64,000 nt of DNA from SIG603 sp964369415 (GTDB lineage: Bacteria; Bacillota; Clostridia; Oscillospirales; Acutalibacteraceae): NCBI GenBank assembly GCA_964369415.1, contig CAYJFP010000006.1, positions 38,600-102,599 on the forward strand, read 5' to 3'. The position numbers and the translations under genes are program-made. The notes below the pieces were generated by a model. It searched no databases. It was not told the origin of the DNA and saw only the letters and a program-made list of their open reading frames with translations. Positions 16,705-25,926 of the stretch are shown here, piece by piece (position 1 is the first letter of the stretch; each line of letters starts with the position of its first letter).

Positions 16705-18324
16705 ATGCCAAAAGAGCAGAAACAAAGTTTTGTCAAAGGAGCGGCAATTTTATCGGCTTCGACTCTTATTGTAAAATTGTTGGGTCTTTTATTTTCTATA
16801 CCACTTGCTAATACAGTAAGCGTTAAATCTATGTCGTATTTTTATACTGCATACGATATTTTTACGGTTTTTCTGATACTTTCCACTGCAGGACTACCTA
16901 TAGCTGTTTCGAGAATGGTTGCTACAAGCTATAATAACGGATACAAAAAGCAAGGGAACAAGGTGCTGTCGGTTTCTTTTTGGCTGTTTTTTTCATTGGG
17001 ACTATTCGGCGCATTAGTCATGTTCTTTTTTGCCGATTTTATAGCTGGTGATGTGATGGGAAATCCTGGTGCTGGCTATGCGATAATGGCCTTGGCACCG
17101 ACTATGTTTTTTATCTCAATAATGTCGGCGTATAGAGGATATTTTCAAGGTAGAAGCAATATGATTCCGACGGCAATGTCTCAAATGATAGAGGCTACAA
17201 CAAAGATATTAATAGGAATTCCACTGGCACTTCTTGTGGTATTTTACATGGGAGACGAAGACCTTGCCTCGGCTGGTGCCATCTTGGGCGTTTCAATAAG
17301 TGCAGGACTTGGTGCATTATACTTAATGATTTACCACGCTAGACAAAAGAGGATAGATAGATTAAACCCCGACAAGGGCAGTGATGAAGTAAAAAGTGCA
17401 AAAAATATTATAGTAGAGCTGTTGAAATTCTCGATTCCTATCGCCGTTGGTGTGTGTTTCTTAAACGTGCTTGACTTGATTGATGCATCGATACTCATGA
17501 CAAGAATTCAAGACAGTGCAGGATTCACCCTTGATGAAGCCGAATTTGCAAGGGGTGTGTTAGGACATGCTCGAAAATTTTACGATTTGCCAGGCGCCTT
17601 CGTGATTCCTTTTTCGACTAGCCTTTTGCCGATACTTTCAGCGGCTGTAGAAGCTAAAAGAACAAAGGAAATTAATACTACTAGCGCATTATCGCTTAAA
17701 CTAACCTTGCTAGTAGCAATTCCGTCTAGTATCGGAATGATTATATTTGCAGATCCTATTTCAAGGCTATTACTCATCGGAAACCCTTCTGCGGCTGATG
17801 GAACGATACCATTATTAGCTTCAAGCAGTATAGGAATCATTTTTACAGGCATGATTTTTACCACCAACTCGATTTTGCAGTCGTTTGGAAAGCCTAATAT
17901 TCCAGTAAGGAATATGGCCATAGGTGGAATACTAAAAATAATTTTATCCTATATTCTAATAGGAATACCAGAAATTAACGTGATGGGTGCGGTTATAAGC
18001 TCGGTGGTTTCATATTTGCTTATCATGATACTAAATATTGTTTCACTAAGAAAGTTTATTCCAAAGTGGCAAGGTTTTATTAAAACAGCGTTTAGACCGA
18101 CTTTATCAGCCTTGTGTATGGGCGGCATTTCATATGGGATATATATGCTGTTATCCATGTTTATTAGCCCTCAGTTTGCAGTTATACCTGTAATTTTTAT
18201 AGCAATTTTGCTCTATGCAGTTTTTTGCCTTTTATTTAAAGCTGTTAAATATGAAGACGTTGTCTCTATGCCAAAAGGTAGAACTATTGCCCGTATTTTA
18301 AAGTTAAAACCTTCGGAGGAATGA
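16705..18324 (+). CDS. Polysaccharide/lipid II flippase of the MurJ-YtgP/SpoVB family (MOP superfamily)
   Basis: A 539-residue protein with about 14 membrane segments. The family features are FVKGAAILSASTLIVKLLGL at the N-terminus, the STAGLPIAVSRMVA motif, and YRGYFQGRSNMIPTAMSQMIEA. The relatives are YtgP (a lipid II flippase of Bacillus) and SpoVB (spore cortex). Which of the two roles applies cannot be decided from sequence, although the genome also carries the sporulation genes spmAB. It has its own promoter and is followed after 4 bp by an ABC exporter gene. Confidence 0.88.
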   Translation: MPKEQKQSFVKGAAILSASTLIVKLLGLLFSIPLANTVSVKSMSYFYTAYDIFTVFLILSTAGLPIAVSRMVATSYNNGYKKQGNKVLSVSFWLFFSLGLFGALVMFFFADFIAGDVMGNPGAGYAIMALAPTMFFISIMSAYRGYFQGRSNMIPTAMSQMIEATTKILIGIPLALLVVFYMGDEDLASAGAILGVSISAGLGALYLMIYHARQKRIDRLNPDKGSDEVKSAKNIIVELLKFSIPIAVGVCFLNVLDLIDASILMTRIQDSAGFTLDEAEFARGVLGHARKFYDLPGAFVIPFSTSLLPILSAAVEAKRTKEINTTSALSLKLTLLVAIPSSIGMIIFADPISRLLLIGNPSAADGTIPLLASSSIGIIFTGMIFTTNSILQSFGKPNIPVRNMAIGGILKIILSYILIGIPEINVMGAVISSVVSYLLIMILNIVSLRKFIPKWQGFIKTAFRPTLSALCMGGISYGIYMLLSMFISPQFAVIPVIFIAILLYAVFCLLFKAVKYEDVVSMPKGRTIARILKLKPSEE

Positions 18325-18328
18325 TATT

Positions 18329-20044
18329 TTGAAAAAGCTGTACAAATATCTTAGTGATTATAAAAAAGAATGTATTTTAGGTCCTTCTTTTAAATTATTA
18401 GAGGCTACCTTTGAACTATTAATCCCCTTAATTGTAGCATCAATAGTCGATATTGGAATTAACAAGGGAGACACGACTTATATTATAAATATGAGTTTAC
18501 TTATGATAGGTCTTGGAACTGTCGGATTTATTTGCTCAATTACAGCTCAGTATTTTGCGGCAAAGGCAGCAACAGGATTTTCTACGAAACTGCGACATAG
18601 CTTGCTTAAGCATATTCAAAGTTTAAGCTATAAGGAAATTGATAGCATTTCAGTGTCTACACTGATTACAAGGATGACTTCTGATGTAAATCAAGTTCAA
18701 ACCGGAATAAATTTAGCACTGCGATTATTATTAAGGTCTCCGTTTGTCGTTTTGGGCGCCGCTATAATGGCATTTACCATAGATTTTCACTTAGCATTAA
18801 TTTTTGCAGTGCTAATTCCAGCACTATGCATTGTAGTGTTTGGCATAATGCTTTACACCATACCTTTATATAAAAAAGTACAGAAAAATTTAGATAAAGT
18901 GACTAAGGCGACTAGAGAAAATCTTAACGGAGTGAGAGTTTTAAGGGCTTTTTGCAAAGAAGATGATGAAGTAAAATCATTTCAAGACAATACTAAAAGT
19001 CTAAATATAATTCAAAAATTTTCATCTAAAATCTCTGCACTGATGAATCCTGTCAGCTTAATTTTCGTAAATGCAGCGGTAATTGTACTAATTTATTCAG
19101 GCTCATTTAGTGTTAATCTCGGAACTTTAACTCAAGGAGAGGTGCTAGCTCTTTACAATTATTTAAGTCAAATATTAATTGAGCTTATAAAAACCGCAGA
19201 CTTAATTATAACTATGACTAAGGCTTCGGCTTGCGCAGATAGGGTATCGAGCGTTTTAGAAGTGAAATCTTCTGAGTTAAAGGATGGTAAAAGTACTTTA
19301 GAGAATACTGATATTGAATTTAAAAATGTAAGTTTAAAGTATTATGAAGGCAGTGACGAGTCTCTTTCGGGCATTAATTTCAAGGTGAAAAAAGGGCAAA
19401 CTGTCGGTGTAATTGGTGGTACGGGTAGCGGAAAAACAAGTCTTGTAAATTTAATTCCGAGTTTTTATAAGTGTACATTTGGTGAAGTTACTATAGGAAA
19501 TATAAATGTAAATGATATTGACAAAGACTATCTAAGAAGCATTATAAGTGTTGTGCCTCAAAAGGCAGTATTGTTTTCTGGTACAGTTGAATCAAACCTT
19601 AAATGGGGAAATGAAAACGCCAATGAAGAAGAAATGTATAAGGCACTTGAGCTCTCTCAGGCAAAAGAGATAGTAGATTCAAAAGATGGTCTTAAAACAG
19701 TGGTAGATGAAGGCGGAAGAAATTTTTCTGGTGGACAAAAGCAAAGACTTTGTATTGCAAGGGCACTTGTGAAAAAGTCAGAGATACTAATACTCGACGA
19801 CTCAGCATCGGCACTTGACTATGCAACAGATGCAAAACTTAGAACCTCTATAGCAAACCTTGAGAACAAACCCACTACTTTCATTGTTTCTCAAAGGGCA
19901 TCTTCGGTTAAAAATGCAGACATCATCCTAGTACTTGAAGATGGAAGGCTTGTCGCAAAAGGAAGCCATGAAGAATTAATTGAGTCTTGCAGTGTATATA
20001 GTGAGATTTATTATACCCAGTTTCCAAGGGAGGAGAGAGTATGA
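18329..20044 (+). CDS. Heterodimeric ABC exporter, subunit with degenerate catalytic site
   Basis: A 571-residue half-transporter with six membrane helices (about residues 10-310) and a C-terminal ATPase domain. It has Walker A GGTGSGKTS and the canonical signature FSGGQKQR. Walker B is ILILDDSASALD, in which the catalytic Glu is replaced by Asp. This is the pattern of the TM287 type of asymmetric exporters. The TTG start at 18329 lies behind CGGAGGA. It overlaps its partner gene by 4 bp. The substrate (drug, lipid or peptide) is unknown. Confidence 0.9.
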   Translation: MKKLYKYLSDYKKECILGPSFKLLEATFELLIPLIVASIVDIGINKGDTTYIINMSLLMIGLGTVGFICSITAQYFAAKAATGFSTKLRHSLLKHIQSLSYKEIDSISVSTLITRMTSDVNQVQTGINLALRLLLRSPFVVLGAAIMAFTIDFHLALIFAVLIPALCIVVFGIMLYTIPLYKKVQKNLDKVTKATRENLNGVRVLRAFCKEDDEVKSFQDNTKSLNIIQKFSSKISALMNPVSLIFVNAAVIVLIYSGSFSVNLGTLTQGEVLALYNYLSQILIELIKTADLIITMTKASACADRVSSVLEVKSSELKDGKSTLENTDIEFKNVSLKYYEGSDESLSGINFKVKKGQTVGVIGGTGSGKTSLVNLIPSFYKCTFGEVTIGNINVNDIDKDYLRSIISVVPQKAVLFSGTVESNLKWGNENANEEEMYKALELSQAKEIVDSKDGLKTVVDEGGRNFSGGQKQRLCIARALVKKSEILILDDSASALDYATDAKLRTSIANLENKPTTFIVSQRASSVKNADIILVLEDGRLVAKGSHEELIESCSVYSEIYYTQFPREERV

Positions 20045-21777
20045 AGAACAACAAAGATACGATAAAGAAGACGCTTAAAAGGCTGAAACCTTATTCACAT
20101 TTGATTGCACTTTCATCATTTCTTGCATTAATATTTGTTGTATTAAATTTATTGATTCCGATTTTAGTCGGACAAGCAGTAGACAGTATAGTAGGAAAAG
20201 GAAATGTAATTTTTGAAAACGTGTTTCAAAAATTAATTTTAATAGGAATTTGTGCACTTTCAGCCGGTATTTGCCAGTGGATAATTACAAGAATAAACAA
20301 TCATGTAAGCTTTTCGGTAGTTAAAGATTTAAGAAATGACTTGTTTTCTCATGTTCAAAAACTTCCTATAAAATTTCTTGATAATAAGTCAAGTGGAAAT
20401 ATCGTTAGTAATATGATAACAGATGTTGACCAGTTTTCAGATGGTCTTCTTCTAGGTTTTTCAGCGTTTTTAACGGGTGTAATGACTATTTTAGGTACAT
20501 TGTTTTTTATGATTTACCTTAATTTTATTATGGCTTTAGTAGTTGTATTAGTTACGCCTCTATCATTTGTTGTAGCATCATTTATTGCAAAGAGGACGCA
20601 TAAAATGTTTATGCAGCAGTCAGAAATTAGGGGAGAGCAGACTTCGATTATTAATGAATCCATTGGAGAGCTCAAAACTGTGAAGGCTTTTTCACATGAG
20701 GATGAAGTCTTAGAAAAGTTTGATGAAGTCAATGAAAGGCTTAGAGTTTGTTCGCTAAAAGCCATGTTTTTCTCTTCAATCACTAATCCAGCGACACGAT
20801 TTGTAAATTCAGTAGTGTATTCTGCTGTTACCTTAGCGGGAGCGTTGTTAGCAGTCACTTCGGGATTTACTGTAGGTGCTCTTACAAGCTTTTTGAGTTA
20901 TGCTAATCAGTATACTAAGCCGTTTAACGAGATTTCATCTGTTGTTACCGAGCTTCAAAATGCCTTTGCATGTGCTAAAAGGGTCTTTGATTTGCTTGAA
21001 ACAGATGAAGTTATAGAGAAATCATCTGGTAAAGCCAAAGAAATTGAAGGTGATATTTTAATTAAAGATGTAAAATTTTCTTATTCGGAAGAAAAAGAAC
21101 TAATTAAATGCCTTAACTTAAGAGCAAATAAAGGAAAAAGAATTGCAATAGTAGGACCTACAGGTTGTGGTAAAACTACAATGATAAATCTTTTGATGCG
21201 GTTTTATGAAATTCAAGGTGGCGATATTTTTATTGATAATACAAATATAAAAGATATGTCTTATCATGAACTTCGCTCCTCTTTCGGCATGGTTTTACAA
21301 GATACTTGGTTGAAATCTGGTACCATTAAAGAAAATATTCTTTTGGGTAGGGACAATTTTTCAGATGAAGATGTTGTAAATGCAGCTAAAAAAGCACATG
21401 CACATAGCTTTATTAAAAGACTTCCGAACGGATATGAAACGGAGATAGGGGAAGCTGGAGGAAACTTATCGCAAGGAGAAAAACAGCTTTTGTGTATCGC
21501 AAGACTCATGATTTCCTTGCCTCCAATGCTTATCCTTGACGAGGCAACAAGTTCTATTGATACAAGGACTGAAATTAAAATTCAAAAAGCATTTGAAGAG
21601 ATGATGAAAGGTCGAACAAGCTTTATAGTCGCACATCGGCTGTCAACCATAGTAAAGTGCGATACGATTATAGTCATGGACAAGGGGAAAATAATTGAAA
21701 ATGGTAGTCATGAAGAGCTTTTGAAAATTAAAGATGGTTTTTACAAAAATCTATACAACAGCCAATTTGCAAAGTAA
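20041..21777 (+). CDS. Heterodimeric ABC exporter, partner subunit with intact catalytic Glu
   Basis: A 578-residue half-transporter with six membrane helices and an ATPase domain. It has Walker A GPTGCGKTT and a Walker B with the normal catalytic Glu (LILDEATSSID). Its signature is altered to LSQGEKQ. Its consensus Walker residues pair with the normal signature of the upstream subunit, giving one active and one degenerate ATP site. This is the architecture known for TM287/288 and related exporters. Start ATG overlaps the previous stop (ATGA). Confidence 0.9.
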   Translation: MKNNKDTIKKTLKRLKPYSHLIALSSFLALIFVVLNLLIPILVGQAVDSIVGKGNVIFENVFQKLILIGICALSAGICQWIITRINNHVSFSVVKDLRNDLFSHVQKLPIKFLDNKSSGNIVSNMITDVDQFSDGLLLGFSAFLTGVMTILGTLFFMIYLNFIMALVVVLVTPLSFVVASFIAKRTHKMFMQQSEIRGEQTSIINESIGELKTVKAFSHEDEVLEKFDEVNERLRVCSLKAMFFSSITNPATRFVNSVVYSAVTLAGALLAVTSGFTVGALTSFLSYANQYTKPFNEISSVVTELQNAFACAKRVFDLLETDEVIEKSSGKAKEIEGDILIKDVKFSYSEEKELIKCLNLRANKGKRIAIVGPTGCGKTTMINLLMRFYEIQGGDIFIDNTNIKDMSYHELRSSFGMVLQDTWLKSGTIKENILLGRDNFSDEDVVNAAKKAHAHSFIKRLPNGYETEIGEAGGNLSQGEKQLLCIARLMISLPPMLILDEATSSIDTRTEIKIQKAFEEMMKGRTSFIVAHRLSTIVKCDTIIVMDKGKIIENGSHEELLKIKDGFYKNLYNSQFAK

Positions 21778-21817
21778 ACACAGCCTTAATGGAATATTCC
21801 ATTAAGGCTGTGTTTTT
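21778..21817. terminator. Bidirectional terminator, perfect 36-bp palindrome
   Basis: ACACAGCCTTAATGGAAT (21778-21795) is followed immediately by its exact reverse complement, ending at 21813. T-rich sequence follows on both strands. It separates the convergent ABC exporter and glycosyltransferase genes. Confidence 0.92.
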
Positions 21818-23657
21818 ATGTTTTATATAATCTCAAGCTAAAATCTTCTCTTTCAAGACTTAAGTTTTTGTTGTAATATGGATCTCCATTTTCAAAAATT
21901 TCATTATGACGTTTTCGTAAGAGATTTCCTTCGCTTTCAAGTCGTGCTTTCTTTTCAGGAGTGTCCTCAAAGCCTCTGCTGATAGATTCATAATGATAAA
22001 GTTCGGCATATGGGGTAAAGCAAATAAGGTATCCTAAAGCTCTAACTCTAAGGCAAAAATCAATATCGTTATACGCTACTTTAAACAATGGGTCTAAGCC
22101 ATCAAGAGTTCTATAGACAGAACTTTTTACCATCATACAGGCGCCTGTCACGGCAGAAAGATTCTGCGGAAAATACAACCTGCCAATATATCCTAAATCA
22201 CCACGCTTATATGCCTTGTGTGCATGTCCGGCAGTGCCGCCAATTCCAACAATAACACCAGCGTGCTGTATGGTGTCATTAGGAAAATAAAGCATTGCAC
22301 CTGTAACGGCGACATCGTCTCGTTGATTATACATCAGCATTTCTTCAATCCAGTTTGCAGTTATGATTTCGGTATCATTGTTTAAAAGGATTATATGCTC
22401 ACCTTTACAATATTTAAAGCCAAAATTATTGATTTTAGAGAAATTAAAGTCACCTTTATAATGAACGACTTTAATTTTTTCTATAGTATTTAAGCTCTCA
22501 TAATAGTTGAAAATTTCACTTGTTTCACTGTTGTTTTCAACTATTATGATTTCAAAATTTTCATAAGTAGAAAATTCTAAAATGGAATCAACACATCTTT
22601 TAAGCATATCTCTTTGGTCTTTATTAGGAATGATAATTGAAATTAATGGTTTAGAGCTTAGCTCATATTTAATTCTATATGTGGTCGGCAAAAGCTTGGT
22701 GCTTTCTACACTGGCACTTAAACCGCTTCGCTTTAAATGAGAAGATACAGCATTTATCCCAGCATCAATAGCATAAGACTTGCTGTTTAAATCCATTGCA
22801 ACTGAATTTGGATGGCTGCGCCAATAATAAAGCACTCTTGGGATATGTGTAATTTTCTCAGCTTTTTCTGTAAGCCTTAGAATCATGTCGTGGTCTTGAG
22901 AACCGTCAAATTCTTTTCTAAAGCCACCTACTTTATCAAAAAGTGATTTTTTGAATACGGAAAAATGGCAAATATAATTGTTAGCCCTTAAATTATCTGG
23001 TGCAAAATCAGGTTTTAAATTAATCATTATTGAGTTATTTACTTGACTTAGAAAGACCAATTCATCGCAGTAAATGAAGTCTGAATGAAAGTTTTCAATT
23101 TCTTTTCTATAATAAAAAAGCGCAGTGGGGTGAAGTAAATCGTCGTGATCAAAAAGGGCTATATATTCTCCTGTCGACATTTCAATAGCAGCATTTGTAT
23201 TTTCGGAAATACCTAGATTCTTACTAAGCTTCTTATATTTAATTCGTTCATCATTGTTTGCGTATTCCTTACAAATAGCACCTACATTTTGGTGATTTTC
23301 ATCGCTTCCGTCAGCTAGACACAGCTCCCAATTATTATAAGTCTGAGAAATTACAGAATCAATCATTTCCTTTAAAAACTTATTTGGAGTGTTGTAAAGC
23401 GGAACAATTATACTAAATTTGATATCTCGTTTAAAAACAGTGGTTTCTTGTATTTCACGTTCTTCTTTTGAAATTTTAATTCCAAAAGCATGATTAAAAA
23501 TAAATTTTCTAAAAAGCTTTTCATATATAATTCTGAAAGTTAATTTTAAACCTTTATTTTTTAAACTTGAAATAGTTTTGTATGGAACTGAAGTCAATTT
23601 GAAATTTCTAAGAAAATTCTTAATCTTTCTAATAGTACTTGGATTTTCTATTTGCAT
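21816..23657 (-). CDS. Two-domain family 2 glycosyltransferase, probably for surface polysaccharide
   Basis: A 613-residue protein with two tandem GT2 domains. The first (about residues 80-320) has FSIIVPLYNTPNKFLKEMIDSV and the acidic motif LFDHDDLL. The second (about 325-600) has ISIIIPNKDQRDMLKRCVDSIL, LLNNDTEI, and YNDIDFCLRVR. Tandem GT2 proteins of this kind are common in rhamnose-containing cell-wall or capsule clusters. The gene begins 3 bp after rfbD, which makes dTDP-rhamnose, so a rhamnosyltransferase is a reasonable inference. Acceptor and linkage are unknown. Confidence 0.85.
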   Translation of the reverse strand: MQIENPSTIRKIKNFLRNFKLTSVPYKTISSLKNKGLKLTFRIIYEKLFRKFIFNHAFGIKISKEEREIQETTVFKRDIKFSIIVPLYNTPNKFLKEMIDSVISQTYNNWELCLADGSDENHQNVGAICKEYANNDERIKYKKLSKNLGISENTNAAIEMSTGEYIALFDHDDLLHPTALFYYRKEIENFHSDFIYCDELVFLSQVNNSIMINLKPDFAPDNLRANNYICHFSVFKKSLFDKVGGFRKEFDGSQDHDMILRLTEKAEKITHIPRVLYYWRSHPNSVAMDLNSKSYAIDAGINAVSSHLKRSGLSASVESTKLLPTTYRIKYELSSKPLISIIIPNKDQRDMLKRCVDSILEFSTYENFEIIIVENNSETSEIFNYYESLNTIEKIKVVHYKGDFNFSKINNFGFKYCKGEHIILLNNDTEIITANWIEEMLMYNQRDDVAVTGAMLYFPNDTIQHAGVIVGIGGTAGHAHKAYKRGDLGYIGRLYFPQNLSAVTGACMMVKSSVYRTLDGLDPLFKVAYNDIDFCLRVRALGYLICFTPYAELYHYESISRGFEDTPEKKARLESEGNLLRKRHNEIFENGDPYYNKNLSLEREDFSLRLYKT

Positions 23658-23660
23658 GTT

Positions 23661-24506
23661 TTAATTACCTTCAAGCTCTATCAAATAATTGCTAAGTGCA
23701 TCTTTCCAAGTAGGGAGGCGGTTAAATCCATTTTGGTCTAAACAAGTCTTGTCCATGCGTGAATTTAAAGGTCTTACGGCTCTTGTTTTGTATTCAGATG
23801 TTGGAATGCGGTTGATTTTACAGTTTAAATTAGCGTTTTGCATTATTGCTTCGGCAAAATCTGCCCATGAGCAAAAACCTTCATTACTTGCATGATAAGT
23901 TCCGAATTTATCACTTACTATCATATCACAAAGAAGTACTGATAAATCCGCTGTATAAGTTGGAGATCCGATTTGGTCGTCAATTACGTTTAGCTCGTCT
24001 TTTTCGGCACCTAGTCTAAGCATAGTTTTCACAAAATTGTTTCCATTTACACCAAAAACCCATGAAATTCTAACTATGAAATAATTATCCAATAGTTCTT
24101 TAACAGCAAGCTCTCCGCCAAGTTTAGTTCTGCCGTAAGCTCCTTGCGGATTTGTTGGATCATTCGGCTTGTATGCGTTAGTGCCTGTACCTTCAAATAC
24201 ATAATCTGTGCTTATATACATCATTTTAGCTGAAATTTCCTTACAGGCTTCTGCGATATATTTTGGACCTAGTACATTTACTTTTTCACAAGTTTCTAAA
24301 TCATCCTCAGCTTTGTCAACGGCAGTATAGGCCGCACAGTGGATAACAGATTCAGGCTTTAAATCTTTAATATAACTTATAACATCCTCACGGTTAGTTA
24401 TGTCTAAGTCCTGAATATCTATCCCTTTACATTGGATACCTCTTTTTGAAAGCTCTTTTACAACGTCGAAACCGAGTTGTCCGTTTACTCCTGTAACTAA
24501 AATCAT
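23661..24506 (-). CDS. rfbD: dTDP-4-dehydrorhamnose reductase
   Basis: A 281-residue extended short-chain dehydrogenase. It has the Rossmann motif TGVNGQLGFDV, AAYTAVDKAEDD, YISTDYVFEG and the catalytic YxxxK in AYGRTKLGGE. It reduces dTDP-4-dehydrorhamnose to dTDP-L-rhamnose with NAD(P)H. The ATG at 24506 is preceded by AAGGAG. It lies 4 bp after the MATE gene. The other dTDP-rhamnose genes (rfbA, rfbB, rfbC) are not in the window. Confidence 0.93.
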   Translation of the reverse strand: MILVTGVNGQLGFDVVKELSKRGIQCKGIDIQDLDITNREDVISYIKDLKPESVIHCAAYTAVDKAEDDLETCEKVNVLGPKYIAEACKEISAKMMYISTDYVFEGTGTNAYKPNDPTNPQGAYGRTKLGGELAVKELLDNYFIVRISWVFGVNGNNFVKTMLRLGAEKDELNVIDDQIGSPTYTADLSVLLCDMIVSDKFGTYHASNEGFCSWADFAEAIMQNANLNCKINRIPTSEYKTRAVRPLNSRMDKTCLDQNGFNRLPTWKDALSNYLIELEGN

Positions 24507-24510
24507 ATTA

Positions 24511-25905
24511 TTACTCCTTAACTTTATTCAAAATTGATTTTTCAATTATATCTTTGTCGTCTTTCTGAGTCAAATCCTTTATCCAGTTGAAACTATTTAT
24601 TTTCACAACAGCAACAAAACATTTTAGTATCTGATCTATCTTCAATAATGCAAATACTATCCAAGGTGCCGCACCTAAAACCGCCGCAATAGCAGCTGAA
24701 GGAATAACTACTAAAAATACAAAAATTGTATCGTTTTTAAACACAAAACCTACATCACCGCCAGATTTAACAAGGCCAAACAAGCAAGTAGCCTGATAAC
24801 ATGAGCCAATAATTGTAATAGAAATTACATTCATGAACTGGTTTGAATATGCAATGGCTTCATCACTAATATTATATAGACCGATAAATCCATCTTTAAT
24901 CAAAAATATGATTAAACCTGAAATTATACCGACGATTAAAAACATAATTTGAACTAATTTGGCATTACGCTTTACTCTTTCTATATCTCCTTCGCCAACA
25001 GTTTTTCCTGTAATAATTCCGACTGAAGCGGAAAGACCACCAATCCAAACGAAAAGAAGATTATGTAACATGCCTGTAACACTAGTGGCACTAATAACAC
25101 TTTCTGAAAATCTGCCTAAAATTACGCTATTTGCTATTAAGTTACACCCCCATACAATTTGCCCACCAAAAACAGGGAGTCCATACTTAAGAAAATCCCT
25201 TAGAATAATTTTGTCGATAGAAATTAAATCTTTGAATTTTAATAATAATTTTTTATCTCTAAATCTGACATAGTAAAGTATAAATAAGCATTCGATTACT
25301 CTTGAAATAAGTGTTCCCAAAGCTGCGCCTTTTACACCCATAGCAGGTATAATCCCATTTACACCAAAGATGAACATGTAATTAAGTCCAACGTTTGCGA
25401 CCAATGCTAAAATTGATACATAAAGTCCAATTTTAGCGACTTCCACACTTCGCATAGCAGAAATCATGACTTGTGAAAGGGTGAAAAACATAAAAGAAAA
25501 ACTTATAATGCTTAAATATTCACTGCCTGTTTCAATTATGGAAACATCGTTTGTAAACCAAGATAATACAAATTTCGGGAAAAATATTCCAAGTGACGAG
25601 AAAATGATACCAAGTGCTAAAGAGAATTTAACGCCTATCGAAAGAATTTTTTTTATAGAACCAGTGTCTTTTTTACCCCAGTACTGCGCCGCCAAAATCA
25701 GAACCGCACCGTCGATTCCTACTGTGAAAATTAGCAAGACGGTTTGAAGCATACTGCCCATGTAAACGCCTGAAATCGCAGAATCTCCAAGTCTTCCTAT
25801 CATCACGTTATCCGCAAAGCCAACTGCAAAAGTAATCAAATTTTGCAGTGAAATAGGTACCGCAAGTCTAATAAGATTACTTAAATATTGTCTATTTTCG
25901 CTCAA
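24511..25905 (-). CDS. MATE family efflux transporter
   Basis: A 464-residue protein with about 12 membrane helices in two repeats. The N-terminal motif LIRLAVPISLQNLITFAVGFADNVMIGRLGDSAISGV is typical of the NorM/DinF branch of MATE. These are sodium- or proton-coupled drug exporters. The start is TTG at 25905 behind AGGGGT. The operon context with sugar genes may hint at another substrate, but nothing in the sequence shows it. Confidence 0.9.
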   Translation of the reverse strand: MSENRQYLSNLIRLAVPISLQNLITFAVGFADNVMIGRLGDSAISGVYMGSMLQTVLLIFTVGIDGAVLILAAQYWGKKDTGSIKKILSIGVKFSLALGIIFSSLGIFFPKFVLSWFTNDVSIIETGSEYLSIISFSFMFFTLSQVMISAMRSVEVAKIGLYVSILALVANVGLNYMFIFGVNGIIPAMGVKGAALGTLISRVIECLFILYYVRFRDKKLLLKFKDLISIDKIILRDFLKYGLPVFGGQIVWGCNLIANSVILGRFSESVISATSVTGMLHNLLFVWIGGLSASVGIITGKTVGEGDIERVKRNAKLVQIMFLIVGIISGLIIFLIKDGFIGLYNISDEAIAYSNQFMNVISITIIGSCYQATCLFGLVKSGGDVGFVFKNDTIFVFLVVIPSAAIAAVLGAAPWIVFALLKIDQILKCFVAVVKINSFNWIKDLTQKDDKDIIEKSILNKVKE

Positions 25906-25926
25906 AATTATACCCCTAACTATTTT

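Noticed and set aside
21778..21813. Perfect 36-bp palindrome as a site-specific recombination or phage attachment site
   Set aside because: It lies between convergent genes with T-rich flanks on both strands, and no integrase or transposase is nearby, so a bidirectional terminator explains it.
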